A stretch of 64,000 bases of DNA, from NCBI RefSeq assembly GCF_000943565.1, contig NZ_JTDW01000008.1, positions 1 to 64,000 on the forward strand, in the 5' to 3' direction. Position numbers and translations under genes: made by a program. The notes beneath the pieces are model-generated. The model worked only from the letters and a program-made list of their open reading frames with translations. It did no database searches and was not told the DNA's origin. Positions 26,526-35,065 of the stretch are shown here, piece after piece (position 1 is the stretch's first letter; each line of letters opens with the position of its first letter). Source of the stretch: Neotamlana sedimentorum (GTDB lineage: Bacteria; Bacteroidota; Bacteroidia; Flavobacteriales; Flavobacteriaceae).

Positions 26526-27761
26526 TTGAATTACGAGTATTTTATAGCAAAACGCTTAATTGGTAGTAAAGCGTATAAAAGTAGTATTTCGGCGCCAATA
26601 ATAAAAATTGGCATTGCAGCAATTGCAATTGGAATTGTAGTCATGATGATTGCCATTGCAACAGGTATTGGCTTGCAACAAAAAATTCGCGACAAGGTTG
26701 TGGCTTTCAACGGTCATGCAACTATAACTAATTACGACAGCAACAATTCGCAAGAAAGTGTTTTTCCTATTTCTATAAATCAAGAGTTTTATCCCGAGTT
26801 TAACGATGTAGAAGGTGTAACTCACATTCAAGGTGTTGCCACAAAATTTGGAGTAATTCGTACCGAAACCGATTTTGAAGGCGTCGTTTACAAAGGCGTT
26901 GGCAACGATTATAACTGGCAATATTTTCAAGAATTTTTAATTGAAGGTAAACTGCCTAACCTAGAAAAAAAATGGAGCGAAGACGTTTTAATTTCGCAAT
27001 ATTTAGCCAACAGATTAAACTTTAAGGTAGGCGACCAATTTCAAATGGTGTTTGCTAAAAACGACCCCGAAAAGCTACCTAATTATGTAAAATGTAATAT
27101 TGTTGGCATTTACAATTCAGGCTTTCAAGACCTCGACAAACAATTTTTAATTGGTAATTTACGGCATATTCAACGACTCAACCAATGGGAAAGCGACCAA
27201 ATAGGAAACTTCGAAGTTTTTATAAACGATTTTTCTAAAATTGAAGAAAAAGGAGTCGAAATTTTCCAAAACACCCCGTCAACATTAAACACAACAACAG
27301 TTACCACAAAATTTGCTTCAATTTTCGAGTGGATAAACATTTTCGATAAAAATATTTACGGCATTATTGGCATCATGATACTGGTGGCAGGCATTAACAT
27401 GATTACAGCATTATTGGTTTTAATATTAGAGCGTACCCAAATGATTGGTATTTTAAAAGCCTTAGGCAGCAACAATTGGAGCATTCGAAAATTATTTCTA
27501 TACAACGCCTCGTACCTAATTTTGTTAGGTTTATTTTGGGGCAACCTCATAGGTTTAGGCCTACTTTTTGCCCAAAAATATTTAAAATTATTTCCACTCG
27601 ATCCCAGTGTTTATTACGTTACCGAAGCGCCTGTTTATATAAGTTTTGGTTACATTTTAGCACTAAATTTGGGCACACTCGTATTGTGTATGGCAATGCT
27701 TTTGGTGCCGTCTTACCTCATCACTAAAATAGCTCCAGTAAAAGCCATTAGGTTTACTTAA
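26526..27761 (+). CDS. LolC/LolE-type ABC transporter permease (FtsX-like)
   Basis: This 411-residue inner-membrane permease has an N-terminal membrane helix (about 22-48, IIKIGIAAIAIGIVVMMIAI), a large periplasmic MacB-like domain and three C-terminal helices at about 275-300, 325-350 and 375-400. The N-terminus NYEYFIAKRLI...SSISAPI is typical of the LolC/E and MlaE-like lipoprotein-releasing permeases of flavobacteria. It would help move lipoproteins from the inner membrane. The start is TTG at 26526, 5 bp from the divergent start, so promoters must overlap the neighbouring coding sequence. No LolD partner is adjacent. Confidence 0.85.
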   Translation: MNYEYFIAKRLIGSKAYKSSISAPIIKIGIAAIAIGIVVMMIAIATGIGLQQKIRDKVVAFNGHATITNYDSNNSQESVFPISINQEFYPEFNDVEGVTHIQGVATKFGVIRTETDFEGVVYKGVGNDYNWQYFQEFLIEGKLPNLEKKWSEDVLISQYLANRLNFKVGDQFQMVFAKNDPEKLPNYVKCNIVGIYNSGFQDLDKQFLIGNLRHIQRLNQWESDQIGNFEVFINDFSKIEEKGVEIFQNTPSTLNTTTVTTKFASIFEWINIFDKNIYGIIGIMILVAGINMITALLVLILERTQMIGILKALGSNNWSIRKLFLYNASYLILLGLFWGNLIGLGLLFAQKYLKLFPLDPSVYYVTEAPVYISFGYILALNLGTLVLCMAMLLVPSYLITKIAPVKAIRFT

Positions 27762-27767
27762 TTTTTT

Positions 27768-27858
27768 GGGCGCTACCCCAAAGTTTTGGGGTCGGGCTTT
27801 CACTACTCGCTTCACGCTAAGGCGCGAGAGCTCAAACACACCGTTCAATCCCTAGCGC
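27768..27858 (-). repeat. Dispersed structured intergenic repeat, copy 1
   Basis: Read on the minus strand it runs from GCGCTAGGGATTG to GGGTAGCGCCC, with inner GAGCTC/CTCGCGCC-type pairs, GAAAGCCCGACCCC and a stem CCCCAAA/TTTGGGG (27776-27791). About 91 bp. Same architecture as copies at 36.7, 54.9 and 62.7 kb. Confidence 0.75.
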
Positions 27859-28004
27859 ACTAGCTAACTTCAATACAAGTTTATACTTTCAAATTAATAT
27901 TTCAATAATCAAAAATTATAATTACACGATTTAATTATAAGTTTTTCTTATCTAGATATTAAAAATTCATTTAAGTCATCCGTGTAAAATTTCAATACTA
28001 ATTG

Positions 28005-28012
28005 TAAATTTG
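28005..28012 (+). promoter_or_regulatory. Probable -7 box of yaaA
   Basis: TAAATTTG is a perfect TAnnTTTG match, 21 bp before the yaaA start. The -33 position holds only GTG (27982-27984) at 20-bp spacing. Confidence 0.5.
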
Positions 28013-28032
28013 ATTTATAAAAAAACAACAAC

Positions 28033-28791
28033 ATGAAACTCGTATTATCACCCGCCAAGTCGTTAGATTTTGAAAGTGAATTACCTATAAACACTCACAC
28101 CGAAGCTCAATTTTTAAAGCAAGCAGAACGCTTAAATAAGCTTTTAAAAAAGAAATCGGCAAAAAGTTTATCGAAACTCATGAGCATTTCCGAGGCGTTA
28201 GGACAATTAAACTACGAGCGCAATCAATCTTGGGAATTACCATTTAACCCAAACAATGCACGACCTGCGGCTTACGCCTTTAATGGCGATGTGTACCGCG
28301 GCTTAAACGCTTATACCATTCCTTCAGATAAAATAGAAACTTTTAAAAATACCGTTCGTATTCTTTCTGGTTTATACGGCATTTTAAAACCAACCGATTT
28401 AATACAACCGTATCGCCTTGAAATGGGAACAAAAATGCCTGTTGGAGTTAAAAAAAACCTATATGAATTCTGGAAAAAAGATATTACCACGGCACTAAAT
28501 AACGAACTTGAAGACGACGAGTTATTTTTAAATTTAGCCAGCAACGAGTACTTTAAAGCCATCGATACAAAAGCATTAAAAGTACCCGTGGTTACAGCCA
28601 ATTTTAAAGATTTTAAAAATGGCGAATACAAAATTATTTCATTTTTTGCTAAAGAAGCTCGCGGACTTATGGCACGATACATTATTGATACAAACGCCAA
28701 AACTATCGACGATTTAAAAGGGTTTAATTACGAAGGTTATGGGTTTAGCGAAAGTATGTCTAAACCAAACAGTTTAGTTTTTATTAGATAA
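28033..28791 (+). CDS. yaaA: YaaA peroxide stress resistance protein
   Basis: This 252-residue protein belongs to the YaaA/DUF328 family. Family motifs are the N-terminal LVLSPAKSLDF, FNGDVYRGLNA, LSGLYGILKPTDLIQPYRLEMGTKM and the C-terminal FFAKEARGLMARYI. E. coli YaaA lowers free iron and DNA damage during peroxide stress and has DNA-binding ability. Cytosolic. The gene stands alone after a dispersed repeat and has a good -7 box close to its start, implying a very short leader. The next gene starts 31 bp after its stop. Confidence 0.93.
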   Translation: MKLVLSPAKSLDFESELPINTHTEAQFLKQAERLNKLLKKKSAKSLSKLMSISEALGQLNYERNQSWELPFNPNNARPAAYAFNGDVYRGLNAYTIPSDKIETFKNTVRILSGLYGILKPTDLIQPYRLEMGTKMPVGVKKNLYEFWKKDITTALNNELEDDELFLNLASNEYFKAIDTKALKVPVVTANFKDFKNGEYKIISFFAKEARGLMARYIIDTNAKTIDDLKGFNYEGYGFSESMSKPNSLVFIR

Positions 28792-28822
28792 TATATTTTC
28801 GTAATATTACGAAAAACACAGC

Positions 28823-29545
28823 ATGTATTACCTAATTTTAGCGCTTCAAGGCTATTGCATATACCATATGGTAAAAAACAGAACTCCTTATTATTGGGTG
28901 TTTCTAATTTTATTTTTACCTGTAATTGGCTGTATTATTTATTTAGTTACGCAAGTTTATAACAAACGAGATGCCGAAAAAATAACTTCGGACATCACCA
29001 ACATTATAAACCCAACCAAAAAAATTAAAGATTTAGAAAACAAGCTAGCCTTTTCTGAAACCTACCAAAACAGAATTGATCTTGCCGATGCTTTTTTAGA
29101 AATAAAAGATTACAACAACGCTATTTCGCATTATAAAGAAGCTTTAAAAGATACATCGCAAAATAATTTTTATGCAACCACACAATTAATAAACGCATAC
29201 TTTAGAATCGACGATTTTGAAAACATTATAGCTTACGCCGAAACCATAAAACACCAAAGTGAATTTAAAAAATCGAAATCGCAGTTTTATTACGGTATGG
29301 CGCTTAAACATTTAAATAAAATTGAAGAAGCCGAAATTAATTTAAAAGCCATCGATATTAGGTATTCCTTTTATGAAGAACGCTTAGCTTTAGCCAAATT
29401 TTTATTTGATATAAAAAAGGAAACCGAAGCTAAAGAAATATTAAACGAAATTTATAATGAATCGCGACATATGACAAAAACGAACAAGCGTTTATATAAA
29501 TCGACGATTATAGATGTTGAAAAATTAATAAAAGAATTAAATTAA
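28823..29545 (+). CDS. TPR protein with N-terminal membrane hairpin
   Basis: This 240-residue protein has two hydrophobic segments (about 1-15 and 24-45, with the PLDc_N-like stretch YYWVFLILFLPVIGCIIYLV), then a coiled linker and a series of tetratricopeptide-type helices (KDYNNAISHYKEALKD, YYGMALKHLNKIEEAE, LAKFLFDIKKETEAKEILNEI). The TPR part probably faces the cytosol and scaffolds partners. The family is known from flavobacterial genomes without a function. It probably shares the yaaA transcript, and its stop is directly next to the convergent bTHX gene. Confidence 0.75.
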   Translation: MYYLILALQGYCIYHMVKNRTPYYWVFLILFLPVIGCIIYLVTQVYNKRDAEKITSDITNIINPTKKIKDLENKLAFSETYQNRIDLADAFLEIKDYNNAISHYKEALKDTSQNNFYATTQLINAYFRIDDFENIIAYAETIKHQSEFKKSKSQFYYGMALKHLNKIEEAEINLKAIDIRYSFYEERLALAKFLFDIKKETEAKEILNEIYNESRHMTKTNKRLYKSTIIDVEKLIKELN

Positions 29546-29680
29546 TTATTTAGGCGTTGCCTTATTACCAATACTTATTTTTTTCTCAACCGATGGTTTC
29601 TTTTTAATACGAGGACGTCTGCTACCAAAAGTACCGCGGTGTATTTTACCTCGTTTTGTTTTTTTATCTCCTTTTCCCAT
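29546..29680 (-). CDS. 30S ribosomal protein bTHX
   Basis: A 44-residue, very basic reading frame on the minus strand. It starts MGKGDKKTKRGKIHRG and continues TFGSRRPRIKKKPS, matching the bTHX/Thx family, a small peptide that sits at the head of the 30S subunit. The start ATG is at 29680 and the TAA stop at 29546-29548, so it meets the convergent TPR gene end to end. It is shorter than 60 codons, so it is easy to miss. Translation was checked codon by codon. The Pro- and Lys-rich tail is longer than in the Thermus protein. Confidence 0.88.
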   Translation of the reverse strand: MGKGDKKTKRGKIHRGTFGSRRPRIKKKPSVEKKISIGNKATPK

Positions 29681-29743
29681 AATAATTTGTTTATTTTGTT
29701 AGCAATAAACTACAAAAAATAACAACGCAAGTCAAATTTAAAC

Positions 29744-30430
29744 GTGTTTAAACACAAGCATCCATACCAGCCATTTATTCAAGCAGATACCGAAAAACTT
29801 ATCGTGGGCACCTTGCCGCCTCCTCGGTTTTCAATAGGCGAACTTTTAGAAAAAGATGTCGATTTTTGCTACGGAAGTTATTACAATTCCCTTTGGTTAT
29901 TTATCGATAAAATTCATAATCTAAATTTGAGATATGATAATTCTGAAGAAGCCGTACAACAGCGTAAAAACTTTTTAATACAACATAAAATAGGTGTTTG
30001 CGATATCGTTGCTAGTTGTGAACGCGAAAAAATTGATGCTTCAGATTTAGGAATGACAAACATTAAACTGCGCGATGTTATTGGCTATTTACATCAATTT
30101 CCAAATGTAAACACACTGCTATTTACCGGCGGAAACAGCAAAAATGGTCCGGAATATTTCTTCAGAAAACATTTAAAAACCTATGGCTTAAAATTGAATT
30201 TAGTAACTAATGAAGTACCACGAATACACGAATTTACACTTTGCCATCCTGAACTTGATTCAGAAGCTCAACAAAAACAACGTAAAATAAAAACTGTTTC
30301 GTTAACCTCAAGCTCTGGAGCGGCTAATATTTCAATTAGCAGAATTCCACTGTATCGTCAATTAAAAGCCAAAAACCCCGATTTTAATACCTTCGATTTT
30401 CGAGTGCTTCAGTATCGTGAGTTTTTATAA
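29744..30430 (+). CDS. Uracil-DNA glycosylase-superfamily protein
   Basis: This 228-residue protein starts at GTG 29744. Residues about 15-25 have LIVGTLPPP, the GT(x)PP-type motif found in the MUG/UDG-like glycosylases; a nearby FCYGSYYNSLW stretch and the later TLLFTGGNSK fit the same fold. This would be a DNA repair enzyme in the cytosol, but the active-site Asp of classical UDG is not obvious, and the precise base it removes is unknown. It begins 63 bp upstream of nothing similar and converges with the DUF2200 gene, so it is a single gene. Confidence 0.7.
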   Translation: MFKHKHPYQPFIQADTEKLIVGTLPPPRFSIGELLEKDVDFCYGSYYNSLWLFIDKIHNLNLRYDNSEEAVQQRKNFLIQHKIGVCDIVASCEREKIDASDLGMTNIKLRDVIGYLHQFPNVNTLLFTGGNSKNGPEYFFRKHLKTYGLKLNLVTNEVPRIHEFTLCHPELDSEAQQKQRKIKTVSLTSSSGAANISISRIPLYRQLKAKNPDFNTFDFRVLQYREFL

Positions 30431-30447
30431 ATTAAAATAATAATACC

Positions 30448-30816
30448 TTATTTAGGTTCTCGTAAAATCTTTTCCATTTTTCGGCCACGTGCTAATTCAT
30501 CAATTAATTTATCTAAATAGCGGGCTTGTTTGGTTAAAACAGTTTCAATGTCCTCTATTCTATAACCACAAATAACACCTGTTATTAAATGTGCGTTTGG
30601 GTTAATTTTAGCCCTTTCAAAAAAGGTTTTAAAAGTTACTTTTTCGGCAATGAGTTCCTGTAGCTTCGTTTCGTTAAAACCAGTAAGCCATTCAATAACT
30701 TGGTGCAATTCTTCAATTGTTCTGCCCTTTTTTTCAACTTTTGTTACATAATGTGGGTAAACCGAAGCAAAAGTCATGTTCGCAATACGTGCATCGTGTT
30801 CTGGTGTTGTTGCCAT
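30448..30816 (-). CDS. DUF2200 domain protein
   Basis: This 122-residue protein is a clear DUF2200 member: residues about 9-120 cover the domain with ARIANMTFASVYPHYVTKVEKKGRT, EVIEWLTGF-like VIEWLTGFNE and CGYRIEDIETVLTKQARYLDKLIDELARGR. The fold is helical and no enzymatic motif is visible. The function is unknown; it is a cytosolic protein. It follows the DUF2721 gene by 7 bp on the same strand and lies downstream of a YdeI-like gene, so the three probably form one unit. Confidence 0.83.
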   Translation of the reverse strand: MATTPEHDARIANMTFASVYPHYVTKVEKKGRTIEELHQVIEWLTGFNETKLQELIAEKVTFKTFFERAKINPNAHLITGVICGYRIEDIETVLTKQARYLDKLIDELARGRKMEKILREPK

Positions 30817-30823
30817 AATTTAA

Positions 30824-31225
30824 TTATTTAGTTGTGTTTTCTATATCACTAATATGGTGTTCTAGGGCTTTTACAGATATTTGAATTTCAAAAACCAATA
30901 AAGCCAATGAAATTATTAACAACAATAAAGCCATACCAAATACCCAAACTGCGACATTTTGTTGCTCTATATAAATTAAAAACATAGTTAATACACAAAA
31001 CAATAAACTGCTAATACCAAAAATTTGCATATATCGTGTTAAATACAATCGGGTTTTAATGTTTTTAATTTGAGCCATCAATACCGAGTCTTTTTCTTTT
31101 TTATACTTATCGTGCAAACTCCTAATTACCGATGCGTATGCCAAAAACCTATTGGTATAAGCCAGCATAATTAACGAAATTGCCGAAAACAATAAGGCCG
31201 GCGTAGTAAGTGTTAATTGTTCCAT
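30824..31225 (-). CDS. DUF2721 membrane protein
   Basis: This 133-residue protein has three hydrophobic helices (about 8-28, 68-88 and 95-115) separated by a charged helix, matching DUF2721: ALLFSAISLIMLAYTNRFLAY at the start and LALLVFEIQISVKALEHHI at the end. Inner membrane. The function is unknown. It lies 2 bp after the YdeI-like gene and 7 bp before the DUF2200 gene, so it is in a tight three-gene unit. Confidence 0.83.
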   Translation of the reverse strand: MEQLTLTTPALLFSAISLIMLAYTNRFLAYASVIRSLHDKYKKEKDSVLMAQIKNIKTRLYLTRYMQIFGISSLLFCVLTMFLIYIEQQNVAVWVFGMALLLLIISLALLVFEIQISVKALEHHISDIENTTK

Positions 31226-31227
31226 AA

Positions 31228-31866
31228 TTATTTTTTTCGCTGTTTATAGCTATCGTGTAATCCCATGCCGTTTAAAATTAATGCTGTACATTTTTCTATT
31301 CTAGATAGTCGTGTTTTTACTTGTTTGGGTTGCGAAAAATACAAAATATAACCACGTTGTCTCCCTGGAGTTAAATTATTAAAAGCCAATTTAAAAACCG
31401 GATCATCTTCAAATTTCGTCTCTAACTCTTCTGGTATTGGTTCTGTATTTTTCTTAAATTCTATTTTTAAACCAGCCTTTTCAACCTCAATAGCTTCAAA
31501 TATATAGGTTTTAATATCCGTTTCAATTGCTTTTATATCTTCTAAATTAGTAAACTTAAATAAACGTACGGCTCGTGAGTTTTCTCCTGGTTTCACTAAA
31601 TGTTTTTTTACATCGGCTAATAAAACGCCTTTAAAAAACCCAATGGAACAGAAATTTTTAAAAGCACTAATATTTAAAACATTCTTGTTCTTGTATGTAT
31701 AACAAGGCACACCCCATTTACAGGTTTCGGTTAAACCGCATTGTAAAACTATATTTTGCAATAGTTGGAGCTCTTGTTTCCAAGTATGCACTTTACAATC
31801 GGGCGTTGCAGCAAGAGTACATCTACCGCAACCTTCAATAAAATAATTTTCAACCAATGTATTCAT
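31228..31866 (-). CDS. YdeI/DUF1801-family protein
   Basis: This 212-residue protein has a DUF1801-type core (about 30-125: KWGVPCYTYKNKNVLNISAFKNFCSIGFFKGVLL) and a C-terminal YdeI-like helical part (FEDDPVFKLAFNNLTPGRQRGYILYFSQPKQVKTRLSRIEK). The N-terminus has four Cys (CGRCTLAATPDC), possibly a metal or redox site. The fold is a frataxin-like domain; the role is unknown. It heads the three-gene unit with DUF2721 and DUF2200 genes. Two other DUF1801 proteins are at 56 and 62.2 kb. Confidence 0.8.
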   Translation of the reverse strand: MNTLVENYFIEGCGRCTLAATPDCKVHTWKQELQLLQNIVLQCGLTETCKWGVPCYTYKNKNVLNISAFKNFCSIGFFKGVLLADVKKHLVKPGENSRAVRLFKFTNLEDIKAIETDIKTYIFEAIEVEKAGLKIEFKKNTEPIPEELETKFEDDPVFKLAFNNLTPGRQRGYILYFSQPKQVKTRLSRIEKCTALILNGMGLHDSYKQRKK

Positions 31867-32128
31867 TTAACTAAACTTATAATTAGGATCAATATAACTT
31901 TATTAAAAACAAAATCAAATATGAACTTAAATTACAATTAAAAAAAGACCTCTAAAAAACTGATAAATTGACAGTTATACAAACATATCATAAGAAATAT
32001 TGACACAAAAACGTTAATAAAAATTTAAAATTAATGACAAGACAAAAGGATAAATTAACTGGTATTTTTTTTGTTACGCCATAAATGTAAAATTGAAAAA
32101 ATAAATGTTTAACTTAAAATTTTTAACA

Positions 32129-32605
32129 ATGAGTAATTTAGTGACATTACCAAAAAATGGAAGTTTAACAAAAAAAGATAATATGTCTAACTTCCCATCT
32201 TTATCAAGTTGGTTTAATGATTTTGGGTTTAACGAATTTCCTTCGTTATTCTCTACTAACTTTAACACCGGAATTACCTTACCTAAGGTAAATATAAAAG
32301 ATGAAGCAGATGCCTTTATTGTAGAAATGGCTGTTCCTGGTTTAAAAAAACAAGACTTTAATATTAACCTTGATAACAATACTTTAGCTATTTCTACTGA
32401 ATTGAAAGATGAAAATGAAACCGAAAAAGACAACTACACTCGTAGAGAATTTGGTTACTCTTCTTTTAAGCGTTCTTTTGTATTACCAGACTCTGTTGAT
32501 AACGATAATATAAAAGCCAACTACAACGACGGTATTTTAACTGTAACCCTTCCTAAACGTGAAGAAGCAAAGCAAAAACCCGCAAGAAATATCAAGATTT
32601 CTTAA
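32129..32605 (+). CDS. Small heat-shock protein, Hsp20/alpha-crystallin family
   Basis: This is a 158-residue ATP-independent chaperone. It has a variable N-terminus, an alpha-crystallin core at about 50-140 (PKVNIKDEADAFIVEMAVPGLKKQDFNI, GYSSFKRSFVLPDSVD) and the C-terminal PARNIKIS. I prefer the ATG at 32129 (MSNLVTLPKNG) over an ATG at 32105 because the shorter form matches the usual N-terminus length. It is a lone gene with a strong terminator right after it, which fits heat-shock induction. Confidence 0.9.
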   Translation: MSNLVTLPKNGSLTKKDNMSNFPSLSSWFNDFGFNEFPSLFSTNFNTGITLPKVNIKDEADAFIVEMAVPGLKKQDFNINLDNNTLAISTELKDENETEKDNYTRREFGYSSFKRSFVLPDSVDNDNIKANYNDGILTVTLPKREEAKQKPARNIKIS

Positions 32606-32618
32606 TATTTAATCTAAA

Positions 32619-32660
32619 AAACAAGAAAAGCCGTCTTAAAAGACGGCTTTTTTTTTAATA
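32619..32660 (+). terminator. Terminator after hsp20
   Basis: Perfect stem AGCCGTCTT (32629-32637) and AAGACGGCT (32640-32648), followed by a T run. It is a strong hairpin placed 23 bp after the hsp20 stop. Confidence 0.92.
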
Positions 32661-32729
32661 ACATAAAAATTACTCATATTCGAATTTCTAAACATGACCA
32701 AAATCATAGTTCGCGGCGATCCTATATTA

Positions 32730-32737
32730 TACTTTTG
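32730..32737 (+). promoter_or_regulatory. Probable -7 box of the tonB gene
   Basis: TACTTTTG is a perfect TAnnTTTG match 21 bp before the tonB start. No good TTG is found at 19-21 bp spacing. Confidence 0.5.
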
Positions 32738-32758
32738 AAGTATTAAATTTTATACGTC

Positions 32759-33493
32759 ATGAAAGCTAAAAAAAACCCAGAATTAGAAGTTGGAAGAAAC
32801 AGTAGTTTGTATTTCGCAATAGGTTTAAATTTAATGTTACTATTGTCTTGGAGTGCACTTGAGTATAGAACGTATGAAAAGGATGACTATGTGATGGAAG
32901 TTCTAGATGTTGAATATAAAATTGAAGATGATATCCCAATTGTAAAAATGAAAAATCCAACTCCTCCGCCGCCACCTCCTGCTTCTGCTCCAGAAGTCAT
33001 TGAAATTATTGAAGATGCACAAGACATTGAGGAAACTGTTATTGAAAGTACAGAAGTTGGACAAAATGATGCCATTGAAGCATTTGAAGTAGTTGATGTT
33101 GATGCGGTTGAAGTGGTAGAGGTTGAAGAAGAAGTAGAAGTTGCTTTTGCGTTAATTGAAGATGTTCCTGTTTTCCCAGGTTGTGAAGGTTTGAATAGAG
33201 CCAAAGCTGTAAAATGTTTTCAAGAAAAAATGCAAGATCATGTTTTGAAAAATTTTCAATATCCTGAAGCTGCTATGCAATTAGGTATTCAAGGTCGTGT
33301 CTCTGTAGTGTTTGTTATAGACCCTAACGGTTATACAACAAACATTCGATCAAGAGGTCCAGATAAAATTTTAGAAAAAGAAGCCGAACGTATTGTAAGC
33401 TTACTTCCAAAAATGATTCCTGGAAAACAAAGAGGAAAACCTGTTAAAGTAACTTATGGTGTACCTATTTATTTTAAATATCAAGCTAATTAA
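32759..33493 (+). CDS. TonB-family energy transducer
   Basis: This 244-residue protein has one membrane helix (about residues 16-34), a short Pro-rich run (PTPPPPPPASAP at about 67-78), a long acidic Glu/Val/Asp-rich spacer (about 80-130), and a TonB C-terminal domain (about 150-244) that ends in the YGVPIYFKYQ strand typical of the family. It would pass proton-motive force to TonB-dependent receptors in the outer membrane. The spacer is acidic, whereas most TonB spacers are Pro/Lys-rich. It is a single gene with its own promoter and terminator. Confidence 0.9.
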   Translation: MKAKKNPELEVGRNSSLYFAIGLNLMLLLSWSALEYRTYEKDDYVMEVLDVEYKIEDDIPIVKMKNPTPPPPPPASAPEVIEIIEDAQDIEETVIESTEVGQNDAIEAFEVVDVDAVEVVEVEEEVEVAFALIEDVPVFPGCEGLNRAKAVKCFQEKMQDHVLKNFQYPEAAMQLGIQGRVSVVFVIDPNGYTTNIRSRGPDKILEKEAERIVSLLPKMIPGKQRGKPVKVTYGVPIYFKYQAN

Positions 33494-33518
33494 TTTACAA
33501 TCTAAACATTAAAACCAT

Positions 33519-33554
33519 AAAAACTAAGGCCTTTAAAGCCTTAGTTTTTTTTTT
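33519..33554 (+). terminator. Terminator after tonB
   Basis: Stem CTAAGGC (33524-33530) and GCCTTAG (33538-33544) with a T run, 25 bp after the tonB stop. Confidence 0.9.
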
Positions 33555-33706
33555 GTATAGCCTCAAATTTAATCCTTATATACAATTCAGTATAAAAAAA
33601 TCACAATTCGGTTATGGTAATTTTAAAAATCAATCCTTCCTAAGGATATTTGTAATATAATTAAAAGTTACTTTTAGTATTTTAAAACACAAAACTTAAA
33701 AACACC

Positions 33707-35053
33707 ATGACAAAATCTGTAAAAAACATATTAATAACTTTTATAATAGGGTGTATTGTTTTTGTAATTGGCACTGTACTATCGGGTGGATTTAAGTTTG
33801 ATAACACCGCCGAAAACATAACAAATTTCGCTTTTTACCAATTGTATGCTTTTGTTTTAGGTTATTCTAACATGATGTTTTTCGGTTTTTTAAATCGCAG
33901 AAACTGGAAAAAAACCGATACTATTAAACGCATTATTATAGGTGTTACAGGCGCTACTATTTTAACCTTAATTGGGTTATTTATTTTAAGAGCTTTAACC
34001 GCGTTAATTATGTACCACCAAACTTTTAATGAGTTTATTACACACGAGAAATTTGCCTATTATAAGTTTGGCTTATGGATTACATTAACGATTATTGCAG
34101 TTTTTCATGTCATTTACTTTTACAACAAATACCAGCAAAACCGTATAAAAGAACAAAAAGTAATTGCAGGTACTGCCAGTGCCAAGTTTGATGCTTTAAA
34201 AAACCAATTAGACCCACATTTTTTGTTTAATAGTTTAAATGTACTTACCAGCTTAATTGAAGAAAACCCCGAAAGTGCTCAAAAATTCACAACGTCTTTA
34301 TCTAAAGTATACCGTTATGTTTTAGAGCAAAAAAACAAAGAATTAGTAACGGTTGACGAAGAACTTAAATTTGCCAAAACCTACATGTCCCTTTTAAAAA
34401 TGCGCTTTGAAGACAGCATTATATTTAACATGCCAGAACAAGCTAGCAACCCAGAAAGCAAAGTGGTACCGTTATCGTTGCAATTATTATTAGAAAATGC
34501 CGTAAAACACAACATGGTAACAAGCAGCAAACCACTACATATAAATATTTACGAACAACAAGACAGCTTAATAGTAGAAAACAACTTGCAGCCTAAACAA
34601 ATAGTTAAAAAAAGTAGCGGTGTTGGTTTAAGTAACATAAAAGAACGCTACCAATTATTAACGCATAAAAAAGTATTCATTAATCAAGAAGCAAACAGTT
34701 TTGCAGTAGCAATACCTATGCTAACCAAACAATTATCAGTTATGAAAACAATTAACACAAAATCAAATTTTGGCGATAGTTACGTGCGAGCACGCGACTA
34801 CGTAAACGAACTAAAAGGCTTTTATTACAGCTTAATATGCTATTTGGTAATTATTCCTTTTTTAATTTACATTAATTATAACACGTATTGGGGCGTAAAA
34901 TGGTTCTGGTTCCCCATGTTAGGCTGGGGAGTTGGTTTAGTTTTACAAGCATTTAAAGTTTTTGTAAATAATGGCGCTTTTGGTCGAGACTGGGAAAAGC
35001 GAAAAATTGAACAATTTATTCGTGAAGAAGAAGATAATAAACGTTGGAACTAA
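33707..35053 (+). CDS. LytS/YehU-family sensor histidine kinase with C-terminal 2TM domain
   Basis: This 448-residue kinase has four membrane helices within residues 7-138. The His-kinase core starts with QLDPHFLFNSLN, with phospho-accepting His171, followed by the ATP-binding N box LLLENAVKHN near 262 and the G box SSGVGLSNIKERY near 306. Residues about 352-448 carry an extra 2TM domain (LICYLVIIPFLIYI and FWFPMLGWGVGLVL, then FGRDWEKRKI). The next gene encodes the same 2TM domain alone, and the LytTR regulator follows. The signal is unknown. In LytS/LytR-type systems the pair often controls envelope or autolysis genes. Confidence 0.9.
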   Translation: MTKSVKNILITFIIGCIVFVIGTVLSGGFKFDNTAENITNFAFYQLYAFVLGYSNMMFFGFLNRRNWKKTDTIKRIIIGVTGATILTLIGLFILRALTALIMYHQTFNEFITHEKFAYYKFGLWITLTIIAVFHVIYFYNKYQQNRIKEQKVIAGTASAKFDALKNQLDPHFLFNSLNVLTSLIEENPESAQKFTTSLSKVYRYVLEQKNKELVTVDEELKFAKTYMSLLKMRFEDSIIFNMPEQASNPESKVVPLSLQLLLENAVKHNMVTSSKPLHINIYEQQDSLIVENNLQPKQIVKKSSGVGLSNIKERYQLLTHKKVFINQEANSFAVAIPMLTKQLSVMKTINTKSNFGDSYVRARDYVNELKGFYYSLICYLVIIPFLIYINYNTYWGVKWFWFPMLGWGVGLVLQAFKVFVNNGAFGRDWEKRKIEQFIREEEDNKRWN

Positions 35054-35065
35054 AAAGTAAAAATC

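Noticed and set aside
32074-32433. A 119-codon frame on minus opposite hsp20
   Set aside because: Hsp20 on plus has clear motifs and a terminator. The minus frame shows no family pattern.
32887-33204. A 105-codon frame on minus rich in Ser/Thr
   Set aside because: It is the mirror of the acidic repeat-like spacer of TonB, with low complexity and no own start region.
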